Of a stretch of 63,312 bases of DNA, positions 46,783 through 57,220 are shown piece by piece; the stretch's first letter is position 1; every line of letters starts with the position of its first letter. The notes below the pieces were generated by a model. That model searched no databases and was not told where the DNA came from. It worked only from the letters and a program-made list of their open reading frames with translations. This stretch comes from Nanobdellota archaeon (GTDB lineage Archaea; Nanobdellota; Nanobdellia; Woesearchaeales; GCA-2686295), in contig JAHIUF010000015.1 of assembly GCA_018817005.1 (NCBI GenBank), positions 1 through 63,312 on the forward strand. The letters run 5' to 3'. The position numbers were made by a program, and so were the translations under genes.

Positions 46783-48039
46783 TTAATTTCTTTTCAATTT
46801 TTGAAATTGTTTTAATTTGTTTTTTTTTAAAATTGTTTTTTCTTCGTCTGTAAGATTTATTTTTCTTAATTTCATTATTGTTTCTAATTTTTGTTTAATA
46901 TTTAAGAAATCTATGTGGGTAGTTTGTTGTCTTCTGAATAGGTTGTTAAATATTTCGTTTTTTATTTTTTGTTGTTTAATTTCTTCTTTTAAGAGATTGC
47001 TTTCTTTAATTAATTGGTTTATTTGTTCTTGTTGTTTTTCTGCTTGAAAAGTGATTATTTTTTGTTTTGGTTTGTGTCTGTCGATTGCTAAAAAGTTAAT
47101 ATACTTGTCTATTTCTTTACTGCTTGGTTTATGTCCTAATCGGCTGTTGATTTCATCTCTGCTCCATCCTTTGTTTAGTAAATCACAAGCCATTGATGAA
47201 CGTAAATCTTTCCATGTTAATACTTGTCCGTTTGGTCTGCATTTCGTTTGTGTAATTTTTATTGTTCTTTTAAGTATTTTAAAGGCGTTTCGATAATCAA
47301 ATTTGAAGATTTGTTCTTCTTCATCATCTATTTTATTTAGAATAGCGTTTAATAGTTTTGCTGTTTCTGAGTAGTTTGTGATTTCACTTCTGGCTGTTCG
47401 GCTTCTTTTGAGTGTTTCTCGTCTTAGGTTTATTCTGTATTCATAATCATTATTTGTTTTATTTGTTTCTTTATTGCAATCTTTTTTTTTGAGTTGCAGT
47501 ATAGCTGTAATATTTTCTCCAATATCGAAGGCTAACCATATTAAGAGTTTATGTTCTGGTTTTGTGGTGGTTTCGATTATATTTCTGACTTCTTCTTCAG
47601 TGATATATCTTACTTCTTCTGTGTTTTTGTGGTGTCCATATTGCATTACTTCTTTGACTATTTTTTGTTTGCCTAACATTTCGAAAGGTTTGCTTTTAAA
47701 GATTTTATTGTAGAAACTATTTTTATCTTTATATGGTGTTCCTTTTTCGGTTTTTATCGTTCCATCTTCTAATCCGTTATAGACTTTTTCAAAGTCTTTT
47801 TTTGTAATGTTTTTTAATGGTTTATTTTGAAACCATTTATTTACTGTGTTTAGTAGTGTTATGTAAGTATAGAGTGTTTTGTAACAGCCTTTATCTAATT
47901 CGTTTAGATCATTATTTCTTTTTAATTTATATTCTTCATATTCAAAGAATTTTTTAAAGAATTCTCTGTTTTCGTTGCAAATATTTTTGTTTTGTAGAAA
48001 ATTTTTGATTCTTTTTTCATAGCTTATTTTTTCTTTCAT
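46783..48039 (-). CDS. Tyrosine integrase
   Basis: C-terminal LTWKDLRSSMACDLLNKGWSRDEINSRLGHKPSSKEIDKYINF; adjacent to the att repeat. Confidence 0.82.
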   Translation of the reverse strand: MKEKISYEKRIKNFLQNKNICNENREFFKKFFEYEEYKLKRNNDLNELDKGCYKTLYTYITLLNTVNKWFQNKPLKNITKKDFEKVYNGLEDGTIKTEKGTPYKDKNSFYNKIFKSKPFEMLGKQKIVKEVMQYGHHKNTEEVRYITEEEVRNIIETTTKPEHKLLIWLAFDIGENITAILQLKKKDCNKETNKTNNDYEYRINLRRETLKRSRTARSEITNYSETAKLLNAILNKIDDEEEQIFKFDYRNAFKILKRTIKITQTKCRPNGQVLTWKDLRSSMACDLLNKGWSRDEINSRLGHKPSSKEIDKYINFLAIDRHKPKQKIITFQAEKQQEQINQLIKESNLLKEEIKQQKIKNEIFNNLFRRQQTTHIDFLNIKQKLETIMKLRKINLTDEEKTILKKNKLKQFQKLKRN

Positions 48040-48097
48040 ATAAGCTTGATAAATTCTGATTTATTTAAATGTTTTGGTAACATCTACTATATTGAGT

Positions 48098-48114
48098 ATT
48101 CTCGCCAGAGGCTT
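48098..48114. repeat. attR: copy of the tRNA-Thr 3' end
   Basis: attctcgccagaggctt identical to 41051-41067. Confidence 0.88.
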
Positions 48115-48164
48115 GCAAAGCAAGACGAGAAGGCGAGGCCCAAAAACAAAAAAGTTTTTGACTG

Positions 48165-48179
48165 TCTCGCCAGAAGCTT
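48165..48179. repeat. Second partial tRNA-Thr 3'-end copy
   Basis: tctcgccagaagctt (one mismatch). Confidence 0.65.
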
Positions 48180-48279
48180 ACCGCTCTTTTGGTTGGTTTT
48201 TAAAGATATATTTAGAAATCATCGAATCAGACTCAGAAATTCTTATTACCGGTTGGATATTTTTAAGTTAATAATATAT

Positions 48280-51027
48280 TTATTCCACTTGTATTTCTAA
48301 TCCTTTCAGTCTTTTTTGTTCTTTGAATTCGCTTTTTATTAGTGCTTTTATTATCTCTGCAACTATTATTACTAAGCTACTAATTAGTGTTATAGTTATC
48401 CATTCAATTGCTGACAACGGAACTGTGTTAAAGATTTTTTGTCCAATTTCACTATATATTACCAGTATTGTTAATACTAGTGATGTGCCTACTGCTATGA
48501 ATATGTATTTGTTTGAAAAGAATTTCTTGTTAAATATGGTTGTGTGTAGTGACCTTGCATTGAATGTGTGCAATAATTCAAACATTATAAGAGTTACAAA
48601 GGCCACTGTCCGAGCTTTTTCTATGCCCCCGTCACCAATGTTTAATTCCCATAAAAATAATGCTAATGTTCCTAAAAATAACAACGGAACTAATACAAAT
48701 ATTTTTAATAAAATATAATGGGACAATATTTTTTCATCTGGATTTCTGGGTTTTTGTTTCATCACTTTTATATGCGTTGATTCAACACTTAATGCTAACG
48801 CTGGAAATGTGCTTGTTACTAAATTAATGAATAATATCATTAAAGCTGTTAAAGGTGTTATTAATCCAATCAGAACTGTTGATATTATGAGAATTACTTC
48901 TGTCATGTTTCCTGTTAATAAATAATATATGAATCGTCTGATATTGCTATAAATTGTTCTTCCTTCTTTTATTGCATTGACTATTGTTGAGAAATGGTCA
49001 TCTGTTAGCACCATGTTTGATGCCTCTCTGGCCACTTCTGTACCTGATTTACCCATACTTACACCTATATCTGCTTTTTTTAATGCAGGAGCATCGTTTA
49101 CGCCATCACCGGTCATTGCAACAATTTCTCCTTTTCTTTGAAGAGAACTAACTATTCTTAACTTATGGTCTGGTGTTGTTCTTGAAAATATTACTACTTT
49201 AGAAATGATTTTATCCAATTCTTCATCACTTATCTTATCAAGTTCCCAGCCTTCGAGAACTAAATCCTCACTTGTTTGTATTAAACCAAGTTTCTTCCCA
49301 ACACTTTTTGCTGTGTGCTTATGATCTCCAGTAATCATTATTACTCTGACATTGGCGCTTTGACATTCTTCAACTGCTTGGTATGCTTCTTCACGTATAG
49401 GGTCATCAATCCCAACTAATCCTTCAAATATAAATTTTGAATTGAGGTCTTCGTGGATATTATCTATTTGCTTAGTTGCAATTCCTAGAACTCTGTAAGT
49501 TTGGTTACCATAATGATGAACTTGAGATAAAATTTTGTTAACTATATCCTGATTTAATCTGATTATTTCATTATTTTTTATTCTTATATAAGTGCATTTT
49601 TCAAGAACTTTTTCAACCGCTCCTTTCAAATAAGCAGTTTTATTATCGTGATCCGCATTTATAGTTATCATGAATTTTTCGAACGGGTCAAAAGGCATTT
49701 CAAATAGTTGTTTATTTTCTTTTCTTATTGAAAGATCATCAAAACCTGCACTTTTAGCTAATGCTAATATAGCTCCTTCAGTTGGTTCGCCAGATAAGAC
49801 CCATTCTTCATCTTTGATTAAAAGTTGCGCATCATTACATAAAATGCATGCTTTAAAAAATTCTTGATATTTAGTAAATTCATGTTTATTGAAAACTTCT
49901 TGTTTATTTGAAAATGTGCTTGTTGGATTATATTTATGTCCTTTTACTTCAACTTCCAGACCATCAGAAAAGAAAATCTTTTCCACAAGCATTTTGTTCT
50001 CTGTAAGTGTTCCTGTTTTATCTGTGCAAATTATTGTTGTTGTTCCCAAGGTTTCAACAGCACTTAAATCTTTTACTATGGCATTTTTTTTGGCCATTCG
50101 TTTAACACCATTAGATAATGCCATTGTTAATGCTAAGGGAAAACTTTCAGGTATTCCTGAAACTGCTACAGCTCCAACTAATATTAATGATTCAAATAGT
50201 CCAAAGTTTTTACTAAGTAAAACAAAAAAAAGAAATATACACGCAACAATAACTGCATAAGCAATTCTTTTACTCATATCATCTATTTGTTTTTGCAAAG
50301 GACTTCTTTGAAAACCTATTTTTTTTAATGATACAGATATTTTTCCAATTTCAGATTCTAAACCTGTTGCAATAACTATTCCATGACCATGACCATTAGT
50401 GATGCTTGTTCCGGCGAATAACATGTTTTGTTGGTCGCTTATTGGAACGTCCTGTTCTTCAATTTTATCTGTTCGTTTATATTTTTGAATTGATTCGCCT
50501 GTGAGAATTGATTCATTAACGGATAATCCTTTGCTTTCAATAACTCTAATGTCTGCAGGAACAATCATTCCTCGTTTTAGAATGATTATATCCCCTATAA
50601 CTAATTCTTCATGATTAATTTGTGTTTTTCTCCCGTTACGAATAACTTCAACATATTTGACAGTCAATTTAGATAATGCTTCTAATGATTTTCCTGCATG
50701 ATATTCTTGTATAAAACCAAATAACCCAGTTAATAATATTATGACTGCAATTACTATGAACTCAATTAAATGATTTGAAAAAAGTGATATTAAAGCACTT
50801 CCTAATAAGATATATATTAAAAGTGAGTTGAAGTTTCTGAATAATAACTTAAGAACTTTATTTTTTTCTTCTTGAGCAATCGTATTTAGGCCATTAATTT
50901 TGAGCCTATCTTTTGCTTCTTGTTCTTTCAAACCATTAATTGAAGATTTTAATTCTAATAATGTTTCATCTACAGATATTTGATGCCAATAATTTTTATT
51001 GTTATCTTTTAAATTATTCTCGTTCAT
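48280..51027 (-). CDS. P-type (P2-like) cation ATPase
   Basis: CTDKTGTLTENKM, TGESIQKY, MTGDGVNDAPALKKADIGVSMG. Confidence 0.95.
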   Translation of the reverse strand: MNENNLKDNNKNYWHQISVDETLLELKSSINGLKEQEAKDRLKINGLNTIAQEEKNKVLKLLFRNFNSLLIYILLGSALISLFSNHLIEFIVIAVIILLTGLFGFIQEYHAGKSLEALSKLTVKYVEVIRNGRKTQINHEELVIGDIIILKRGMIVPADIRVIESKGLSVNESILTGESIQKYKRTDKIEEQDVPISDQQNMLFAGTSITNGHGHGIVIATGLESEIGKISVSLKKIGFQRSPLQKQIDDMSKRIAYAVIVACIFLFFVLLSKNFGLFESLILVGAVAVSGIPESFPLALTMALSNGVKRMAKKNAIVKDLSAVETLGTTTIICTDKTGTLTENKMLVEKIFFSDGLEVEVKGHKYNPTSTFSNKQEVFNKHEFTKYQEFFKACILCNDAQLLIKDEEWVLSGEPTEGAILALAKSAGFDDLSIRKENKQLFEMPFDPFEKFMITINADHDNKTAYLKGAVEKVLEKCTYIRIKNNEIIRLNQDIVNKILSQVHHYGNQTYRVLGIATKQIDNIHEDLNSKFIFEGLVGIDDPIREEAYQAVEECQSANVRVIMITGDHKHTAKSVGKKLGLIQTSEDLVLEGWELDKISDEELDKIISKVVIFSRTTPDHKLRIVSSLQRKGEIVAMTGDGVNDAPALKKADIGVSMGKSGTEVAREASNMVLTDDHFSTIVNAIKEGRTIYSNIRRFIYYLLTGNMTEVILIISTVLIGLITPLTALMILFINLVTSTFPALALSVESTHIKVMKQKPRNPDEKILSHYILLKIFVLVPLLFLGTLALFLWELNIGDGGIEKARTVAFVTLIMFELLHTFNARSLHTTIFNKKFFSNKYIFIAVGTSLVLTILVIYSEIGQKIFNTVPLSAIEWITITLISSLVIIVAEIIKALIKSEFKEQKRLKGLEIQVE

Positions 51028-51137
51028 TTTTAATCAAGCTTTTTCAGAGCTTTTTAATGATTTTGTTACTTTAGATGCACTTATGTTATATTAATCTATC
51101 AGTATATTATTATTTTACTTCTTTTGTTATGTTATTT

Positions 51138-52856
51138 TTAATACTTCTCATGCCTTGGATGTTCGTGCCCTATCTTTTTCCTATTTTTTAAATGTTCAAT
51201 ATGATTAATTTTCTCTTTCAAGAATTTATTAAATTCTAATTTATGTTCTTCAATCATTGTACCCATGTGGTGCCCACCTAAAAAGTGAGGCATTAAAACA
51301 TAAGTTGCGCCTTCATCATACAATCTAACTGCATCATCAATCTGATGCGAGACAACTGCAATTATAGCTTTTTTATTTTCTTCCTTTACCCTATTAATCA
51401 ATAATAGATTAGTGTCAATTATAGGGATTGTTGATATAACCATTTTTGCTTTTGAAAAATTAAGTTCATTAAGTAATTCCGAATCATCAGCATCCCCATA
51501 TCTGCAATCATATCCCTCTTTTGATAATTTAGTAATAACTTCAGGGTCATAATCAATAATCAGAAATTTCTTTTTTATTTTTTTAAGTGATTCTAATATA
51601 TCAAATCCAATTCTATTATAACCAATAAGAATGATTTCGTGATCATTATCCTTATGATATTTATGTTCATCAACTTTTTTGCCTTTTCTTTCAAATATTG
51701 TTAAATATTTTGATAACATGGAATAAAGTTTATTTGAATATAAAATCATATAGGTTGAACCCGCAAAAGTTATCAAACCAACCGCAGTTACTAAAGAGAG
51801 CAGTTCATTTGTTACATGACCTACTGAGACACCCATAGCAACAACAATTAAAGAAAACTCACTTATTTGTGCGACTGTAAGACCTGCCAAAAAACTATTT
51901 CTTTTTGTGTAACCTAATAATCCCATTAAAATCATTACTATTAATGGATTACCAATTAGCACGAAAAAAGAAAATATCAAAATCAATCCTATATTTTGGT
52001 ATATGTTAGAAAAAACCATTTGAGATCCTAACATAATAAAGAACAGAATTAGGAAAAAATCTCTTAATGGTTTTAGTTTTGAACTTATTTCATAATGATA
52101 AGGTGATAATGATAAGGTCATTCCTGCAAGTAATGCACCTACTTCAATGGAAAAATTTAGATAATAAAAAATAGTTGCAATGGCAAAACACCAACTAATA
52201 GAGAATAATAGTAAGAATTCCTGTGATTTTGCAATAATTTTAGTTAGTGGTGGAATTACATATATTGTTAATACAAACAATACTAAAATCCCCCCAATAC
52301 CTTTCAGAACAGATTCTACAGCTAAAGAAGTTAAATTATTCCCATTATTAAGAGAAGATATAACTAATAAAATTCCAATTGCTATAAAATCTTGAACAAT
52401 TAAAAAACCAATAGATATTCTTCCATAAAGAGATTCTAAGTCTTTTTTGTCAGATAATAACTTCATAATAATAATTGTGCTACTGAATGCAAGAGCAATT
52501 GCAACATATAATGAAGCAATTGTAGATAATCCTAATAATTTTGAGATTAAGAATCCAATTGTGGTGGTAAAAATAACTTGACCTAGACCAGTAATTAGTG
52601 AAATCTTTCCTACGTCTTTTATGACTTTTGGATTCAAATTTAGTCCTACGAAGAATAATAATAATGCTATTCCTATCTGTGAGAATGCTGTTAAAGTATT
52701 TGTAGAATTAATCATATTAAAAACAAAAGGACCTACAATGACTCCGCTCAAAATATATCCAATAACTGCTGGTTGTTTAAGAAGCCGCATAAAACCAGTA
52801 ATTAACACAGTCACGATGAGTATCTTACTTAATTCAATAAATATTTCTGGATTCAT
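51138..52856 (-). CDS. CPA2/KefB-type antiporter with TrkA-N domain
   Basis: Multi-TM transporter plus Rossmann IILIGYNRIGFDILESLKKI...LIIDYDPEVITKL. Confidence 0.92.
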   Translation of the reverse strand: MNPEIFIELSKILIVTVLITGFMRLLKQPAVIGYILSGVIVGPFVFNMINSTNTLTAFSQIGIALLLFFVGLNLNPKVIKDVGKISLITGLGQVIFTTTIGFLISKLLGLSTIASLYVAIALAFSSTIIIMKLLSDKKDLESLYGRISIGFLIVQDFIAIGILLVISSLNNGNNLTSLAVESVLKGIGGILVLFVLTIYVIPPLTKIIAKSQEFLLLFSISWCFAIATIFYYLNFSIEVGALLAGMTLSLSPYHYEISSKLKPLRDFFLILFFIMLGSQMVFSNIYQNIGLILIFSFFVLIGNPLIVMILMGLLGYTKRNSFLAGLTVAQISEFSLIVVAMGVSVGHVTNELLSLVTAVGLITFAGSTYMILYSNKLYSMLSKYLTIFERKGKKVDEHKYHKDNDHEIILIGYNRIGFDILESLKKIKKKFLIIDYDPEVITKLSKEGYDCRYGDADDSELLNELNFSKAKMVISTIPIIDTNLLLINRVKEENKKAIIAVVSHQIDDAVRLYDEGATYVLMPHFLGGHHMGTMIEEHKLEFNKFLKEKINHIEHLKNRKKIGHEHPRHEKY

Positions 52857-52874
52857 AATCCACCTAATAATCTC

Positions 52875-53372
52875 CTAATAATCTTTTAGTAAATTTATGA
52901 TGCTGCTTGGAGTTACAACACCTATAACTCGCTCATTATCATCTATGATAGGGATGTGGTGAAAACCTTCTTGACAAATTAATTCTATAAGTTCATTTAT
53001 GGGTGTATCTAATGTTGCAGTTGATTTGTGTTCATTCATTAGTTCTCTTGCTGACTTATAATTAAATTCTCGCCTGTAACCTGTATTAAGAGTTTTTACT
53101 AATGGTTCTTGCTTAACTTGTTCTAGAAATAGTTTATTAATATCTTCATCGCTTATTTCTCCTAAGAATTTTTTATCTCTACTAATCACAATACATTCAT
53201 TAATACTTTCTTTTTTTAATTTTTTTAGTATGATTTTAACATTATCATCAGGATACAAAAACACTGGTTTCATCATAGCATCTTTCGCAAACAACCTTTT
53301 AACTTTAATCTCATCAGAGAATATGGCTATTTGTTTTTCTCTTAATAAAGCAAGGTTATTTTCAAATGTCAT
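52875..53372 (-). CDS. CBS-pair protein
   Basis: DAMMKPVFLYPDDNVKIILKKLKKESINECIVI ... IPIIDDNERVIGVVTPSSI. Confidence 0.85.
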   Translation of the reverse strand: MTFENNLALLREKQIAIFSDEIKVKRLFAKDAMMKPVFLYPDDNVKIILKKLKKESINECIVISRDKKFLGEISDEDINKLFLEQVKQEPLVKTLNTGYRREFNYKSARELMNEHKSTATLDTPINELIELICQEGFHHIPIIDDNERVIGVVTPSSIINLLKDY

Positions 53373-53385
53373 TTTTTATTAAATC

Positions 53386-53655
53386 TCATAGTTTTTCCAT
53401 TACTCTATTATATACTTCGAGTAATTCTTTTATCTCTATAACTTTTAGAGAATAAAATCTTTCTTTTCCTTCATCGTGAAACTCAAGGATACCTAAATCA
53501 TGAAGTAATTTCAAGTGTTTTGAAGCTGAAGACTCTGTAATGTGCAATTCATCCGCTATTAAATGTACTGGATGTTTAGGTTTTATTGCCAGAATGTGAA
53601 GTATATCTCTTCTTACTCTGGATCTTATTGCTCTCGCAAGTTTTTCATCTGGCAT
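53386..53655 (-). CDS. ArsR-family winged-helix regulator
   Basis: RRDILHILAIKPKHPVHLIADELHITESSASKHLKLLHDLGILEFHDEGKERFYSL. Confidence 0.88.
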   Translation of the reverse strand: MPDEKLARAIRSRVRRDILHILAIKPKHPVHLIADELHITESSASKHLKLLHDLGILEFHDEGKERFYSLKVIEIKELLEVYNRVMEKL

Positions 53656-53686
53656 GATTTTATTTAGAAAATTACAAGTATTTAAA

Positions 53687-53722
53687 TATTTCTATGTTTC
53701 GCAACACGGAAACATAGAAATA
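53687..53722. promoter_or_regulatory. 14-bp perfect inverted repeat, candidate ArsR operator
   Basis: TATTTCTATGTTTC-gcaacacg-GAAACATAGAAATA next to a TATA-like sequence upstream of the ArsR gene. Confidence 0.8.
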
Positions 53723-53776
53723 AACAAATCAAACACGTAATTATTATTAATTTGTCGTTGATAAAATTCACTGTTC

Positions 53777-54274
53777 TTATTCATCAATCCTGTTTATTAT
53801 ATTGAAATCAAAGTTTGTTATGATATTATCGCTTGAAACTAGGAACGAGTCCATGCTTTCAAGCATCTCAGCCCATTTTGCTCTCATTTCTCTTAAGAAA
53901 AGTTCATAAGACTTGTAGTTTTTATGAAAAGTCATTATTATTTTGGTTTTGTCCTCAAATCCTTCTCCTGGAGCTGAAAAGAGCACTCGTTTATCATATT
54001 TTAAGAATTTGTTGAACTCTTCGAGCTCTTTTACGTTTGTATAATCTTTCCATTTTAGGGTTATAAAAATCACAAATTCTATGTCTAGTTTGGCTAGATT
54101 TGGTATTATTGTGTATCCTTCTATTACTCCTTCTTTTTCAAGTTTTTTTCTCAGTCTGCTAATGGTTGGTTGTGTTGCATTAAGTTTTTTGCTTAGTTCC
54201 CTGTCGCTTTGTTTACTGTTTACCGTAATTTCTTTTAAGAATTCTTTTGTTAACTGATTCATTCTATATGCCAA
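53777..54274 (-). CDS. Lrp/AsnC-family regulator
   Basis: NSKQSDRELSKKLNATQPTISRLRKKLEKEGVIEGYTIIPNLAKL. Confidence 0.85.
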   Translation of the reverse strand: MAYRMNQLTKEFLKEITVNSKQSDRELSKKLNATQPTISRLRKKLEKEGVIEGYTIIPNLAKLDIEFVIFITLKWKDYTNVKELEEFNKFLKYDKRVLFSAPGEGFEDKTKIIMTFHKNYKSYELFLREMRAKWAEMLESMDSFLVSSDNIITNFDFNIINRIDE

Positions 54275-54490
54275 TTATGTTTCATATTTAAATATTTTCT
54301 TAGTTTTATTTATTGTTTAGACATATATGTTTTTCATTTGAAATATTATTTATTCAATTACTTTGTGAATGATACATTTTAGTTTTTTCTTTTTAAATAA
54401 TATTTATATAAATCTATTTCACAATATAAATACTTGCAAGAAGAATGGGTCATACTTTGACCTATTTTAAAGAACAAAAGAGGAGTTTAA

Positions 54491-57220
54491 ATGTCTGAAA
54501 CTGATGAAAAGTGGTATTCTAAATCATTAGATAGAATATATGATAGTTTAAACACCTCAAAAGAAGGATTAACAGACAAAGAAGCTTTATCAAGAGTGGA
54601 TAAATTTGGGTATAACGAGCTTGATACTGGAAAAAAAGATACAATCTTAAATATTTTTTTAAGACAGTTTAAATCTTTTATAATCTGGATTTTATTTACA
54701 GCCGCAATCATCTCTTTATTTATAGGTCACATTATAGAATTCACTGTTATTATTATTATTATATTTCTAATAGTGCTCTTAAGTTTTTTCATGGAATATA
54801 GGGCTTCAAAAGATATGGATGCACTTATTAAATTAACACCAAAAAAATCTTTTGTTATAAGAAATAAAGAAGAAAAAGAGATTTCATCAAAAGAATTAAC
54901 TATTGGTGATATAATTGTTTTAAGAAGAGGAGGAGTTGTAGGTGCAGATGCAGTCTTAATTGAATCTAATAGCTTGAAATTAGATGAATCAACTCTTACA
55001 GGTGAATCTGTGTCTGTTAATAAGTTTCCTGGTCAATTAACTGGAACTGTTGATTTGGCTAATCGAACAAACATGGTTTTCTCAGGAACTAACATTACAG
55101 ATGGATTTGGACTTGCAGTGGTTGTTCATATTGGTATGCAAACAGAAATAGGAAATATTTCTTCTATGATAAAAAGTATTAAGGATGAAACAACACCTTT
55201 GCAAAAAAGAATTGACAAACTCACTAAACAAATATCTATAGCAGTAATTTTTATTGCGGTTGCTGTTTTCTTTATTGGTGTGTGGAAAGGCTCTAATCCT
55301 GCTACTATGTTCATTTTTTCTATGGCTGTGATTGTTTCAGGAATACCTGAAAGTCTACCAACAGTTGTTGCAGTGACTCTAGCAAAAGGAGTTAAACGAA
55401 TGGCGGATAAAAACGCCATAGTTAAGAGACTGCCATCTGTTGAAACCTTGGGAACAACAACAGTAATATGCACAGATAAAACAGGGACGTTAACTCAGAA
55501 CAAAATGTTTGCAGAGAACATATTCACTTCTGATTTAGAATTAAGCATTACTGGAAAAGGATACGAACCAACTGGTTTATTTTTGAAGGAAAATGTTCAA
55601 ATAGATCCTAATAAACATGAAACTTTATCAAAACTTTTAGAGATAGGAATTCTTTGTAACAATAGTGATGTTAAGAAAAAAGGGACTGAATGGGTTATGG
55701 ATGGTGAGCCAACTGAAGGAGCTTTGATTGTTCTTGGCCATAAAGCAGGTTTGATAAAATCAGATTTACATAAGAGCATGCTTAGAATAAAAGAACATCC
55801 TTTTGATTCAGAACGAAAATGCATGAGTACAATACATTCGCATAAAGATGGTAATTTTGTTTATTCCAAAGGTGCGCCTGAGTTACTTATTCAAAAAGCG
55901 AAATACTACTTGAACAATGGTAAAATACTCAAACTAGATAAATCAACAGAGAATAAATTCATAAAGAAGAATAAGGAATATGCTTCAAAAGGCTTAAGAG
56001 TGTTAGGATTAGCATTTAAAAAACACGAAGGTTCTTCTGAGTTAAAAAATGTTGAGTCAGGATTAATATTTGTTGGATTAGTTTCTATAAGGGATCCGCC
56101 TGAACCAAGTGCTAAAAAATCAATTAAATTGTGTAAAGAAGCAGGTATAAAAGTTGTTATGATAACAGGCGATAATGAACTCACCGCCAAGGCCATAGGT
56201 TCAGAACTAGGAATTTATAATGATGGGGATACAATATTAACAGGTAAACAATTACAACGAATGAGTGATTTGGATTTAGAAAAAATTGTTAATAATGTGA
56301 CTGTTTACGCAAGAGTCACTCCAGCACATAAGCTAAGGATTGTTAAAACATTGCAACGAGCAGGTCATATAGTGGCTATGACTGGTGATGGAGTTAACGA
56401 TGCTCCTGCATTGAAGAGTGCTGATATAGGTATTGCAATGGGTGTTTGTGGAACTGAGGTTGCAAAGGAGTCTGCAGAGTTAATATTAAAAGATGACAAC
56501 TTTACAACCATAGTGAATGCTGTTGAAGAAGGAAGAACCATTTATGAAAATATTAGGAAATTCATATCTTATTTGCTTGTTGGAAACCTTTCAGAGATAC
56601 TAATTGTTTTAATTGCAGTAATTGTAGGTTTGAATTTACCATTGACTGCACTTATGATTCTTTTCATAAATTTGGTCACTAGCGAGTTTCCAGCCTTAGG
56701 ATTGAGCTTTGAGAAACCTTCAGAAAGGATTATGAAGCAGAATCCGAGAGATCCAAAAGAAGGCATATTAAGTAATTATATAATATTTAAAATCGCTCAG
56801 ATTGCTCCTTTGATAATATTGGGCACAGTTATACTTTATCAGTGGGAATTAGTTTTTGGCGCAAAAGACATCTTTAAAGCTCAAACAATAGCTTTTGCAA
56901 CAATAATATTTTTCGAACTATTTCACACACTTAATGTTCGTTCATGGGATGAATCAATATTCACAAAAAATTTTTTCTCTAATAAATATTTATTAGGAGG
57001 TGTAATACTATCAAGCTTATTAACAATAATAGTAATTTATTGGGCTCCATTACAAAGAATATTTGGAACTGTGGCTTTGAATGTTCAAGATTGGATATTA
57101 ATATTACTTGTTTCATTAAGCGTTATAGGTTATGTTGAAATTCAAAAAACACTAGTTCAAGTTGAGTTAAAAGAACGGGAAAAAATGGAGATTCATCCCA
57201 CCAGGCACACAGTTGATTGA
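54491..57220 (+). CDS. P-type (P2-like) cation ATPase
   Basis: CTDKTGTLTQNKM, TGESVSVNK, MTGDGVNDAPALKSADIGIAMG; diverged paralogue of 48280-51027. Confidence 0.95.
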   Translation: MSETDEKWYSKSLDRIYDSLNTSKEGLTDKEALSRVDKFGYNELDTGKKDTILNIFLRQFKSFIIWILFTAAIISLFIGHIIEFTVIIIIIFLIVLLSFFMEYRASKDMDALIKLTPKKSFVIRNKEEKEISSKELTIGDIIVLRRGGVVGADAVLIESNSLKLDESTLTGESVSVNKFPGQLTGTVDLANRTNMVFSGTNITDGFGLAVVVHIGMQTEIGNISSMIKSIKDETTPLQKRIDKLTKQISIAVIFIAVAVFFIGVWKGSNPATMFIFSMAVIVSGIPESLPTVVAVTLAKGVKRMADKNAIVKRLPSVETLGTTTVICTDKTGTLTQNKMFAENIFTSDLELSITGKGYEPTGLFLKENVQIDPNKHETLSKLLEIGILCNNSDVKKKGTEWVMDGEPTEGALIVLGHKAGLIKSDLHKSMLRIKEHPFDSERKCMSTIHSHKDGNFVYSKGAPELLIQKAKYYLNNGKILKLDKSTENKFIKKNKEYASKGLRVLGLAFKKHEGSSELKNVESGLIFVGLVSIRDPPEPSAKKSIKLCKEAGIKVVMITGDNELTAKAIGSELGIYNDGDTILTGKQLQRMSDLDLEKIVNNVTVYARVTPAHKLRIVKTLQRAGHIVAMTGDGVNDAPALKSADIGIAMGVCGTEVAKESAELILKDDNFTTIVNAVEEGRTIYENIRKFISYLLVGNLSEILIVLIAVIVGLNLPLTALMILFINLVTSEFPALGLSFEKPSERIMKQNPRDPKEGILSNYIIFKIAQIAPLIILGTVILYQWELVFGAKDIFKAQTIAFATIIFFELFHTLNVRSWDESIFTKNFFSNKYLLGGVILSSLLTIIVIYWAPLQRIFGTVALNVQDWILILLVSLSVIGYVEIQKTLVQVELKEREKMEIHPTRHTVD

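Larger units (their letters stand above)
41051..48114. mobile_element. ~7.05-kb integrated rolling-circle element in the tRNA-Thr(GGT) 3' end
   Basis: 17-bp attctcgccagaggctt at 41051-41067 and 48098-48114; terminal tyrosine integrase; HUH Rep; distinct composition. Confidence 0.88.

Noticed and set aside
41165-48039. CRISPR or toxin-antitoxin cargo in the element
   Set aside because: No regularly spaced repeats of CRISPR type and no recognisable toxin-antitoxin motifs in the listed ORFs.
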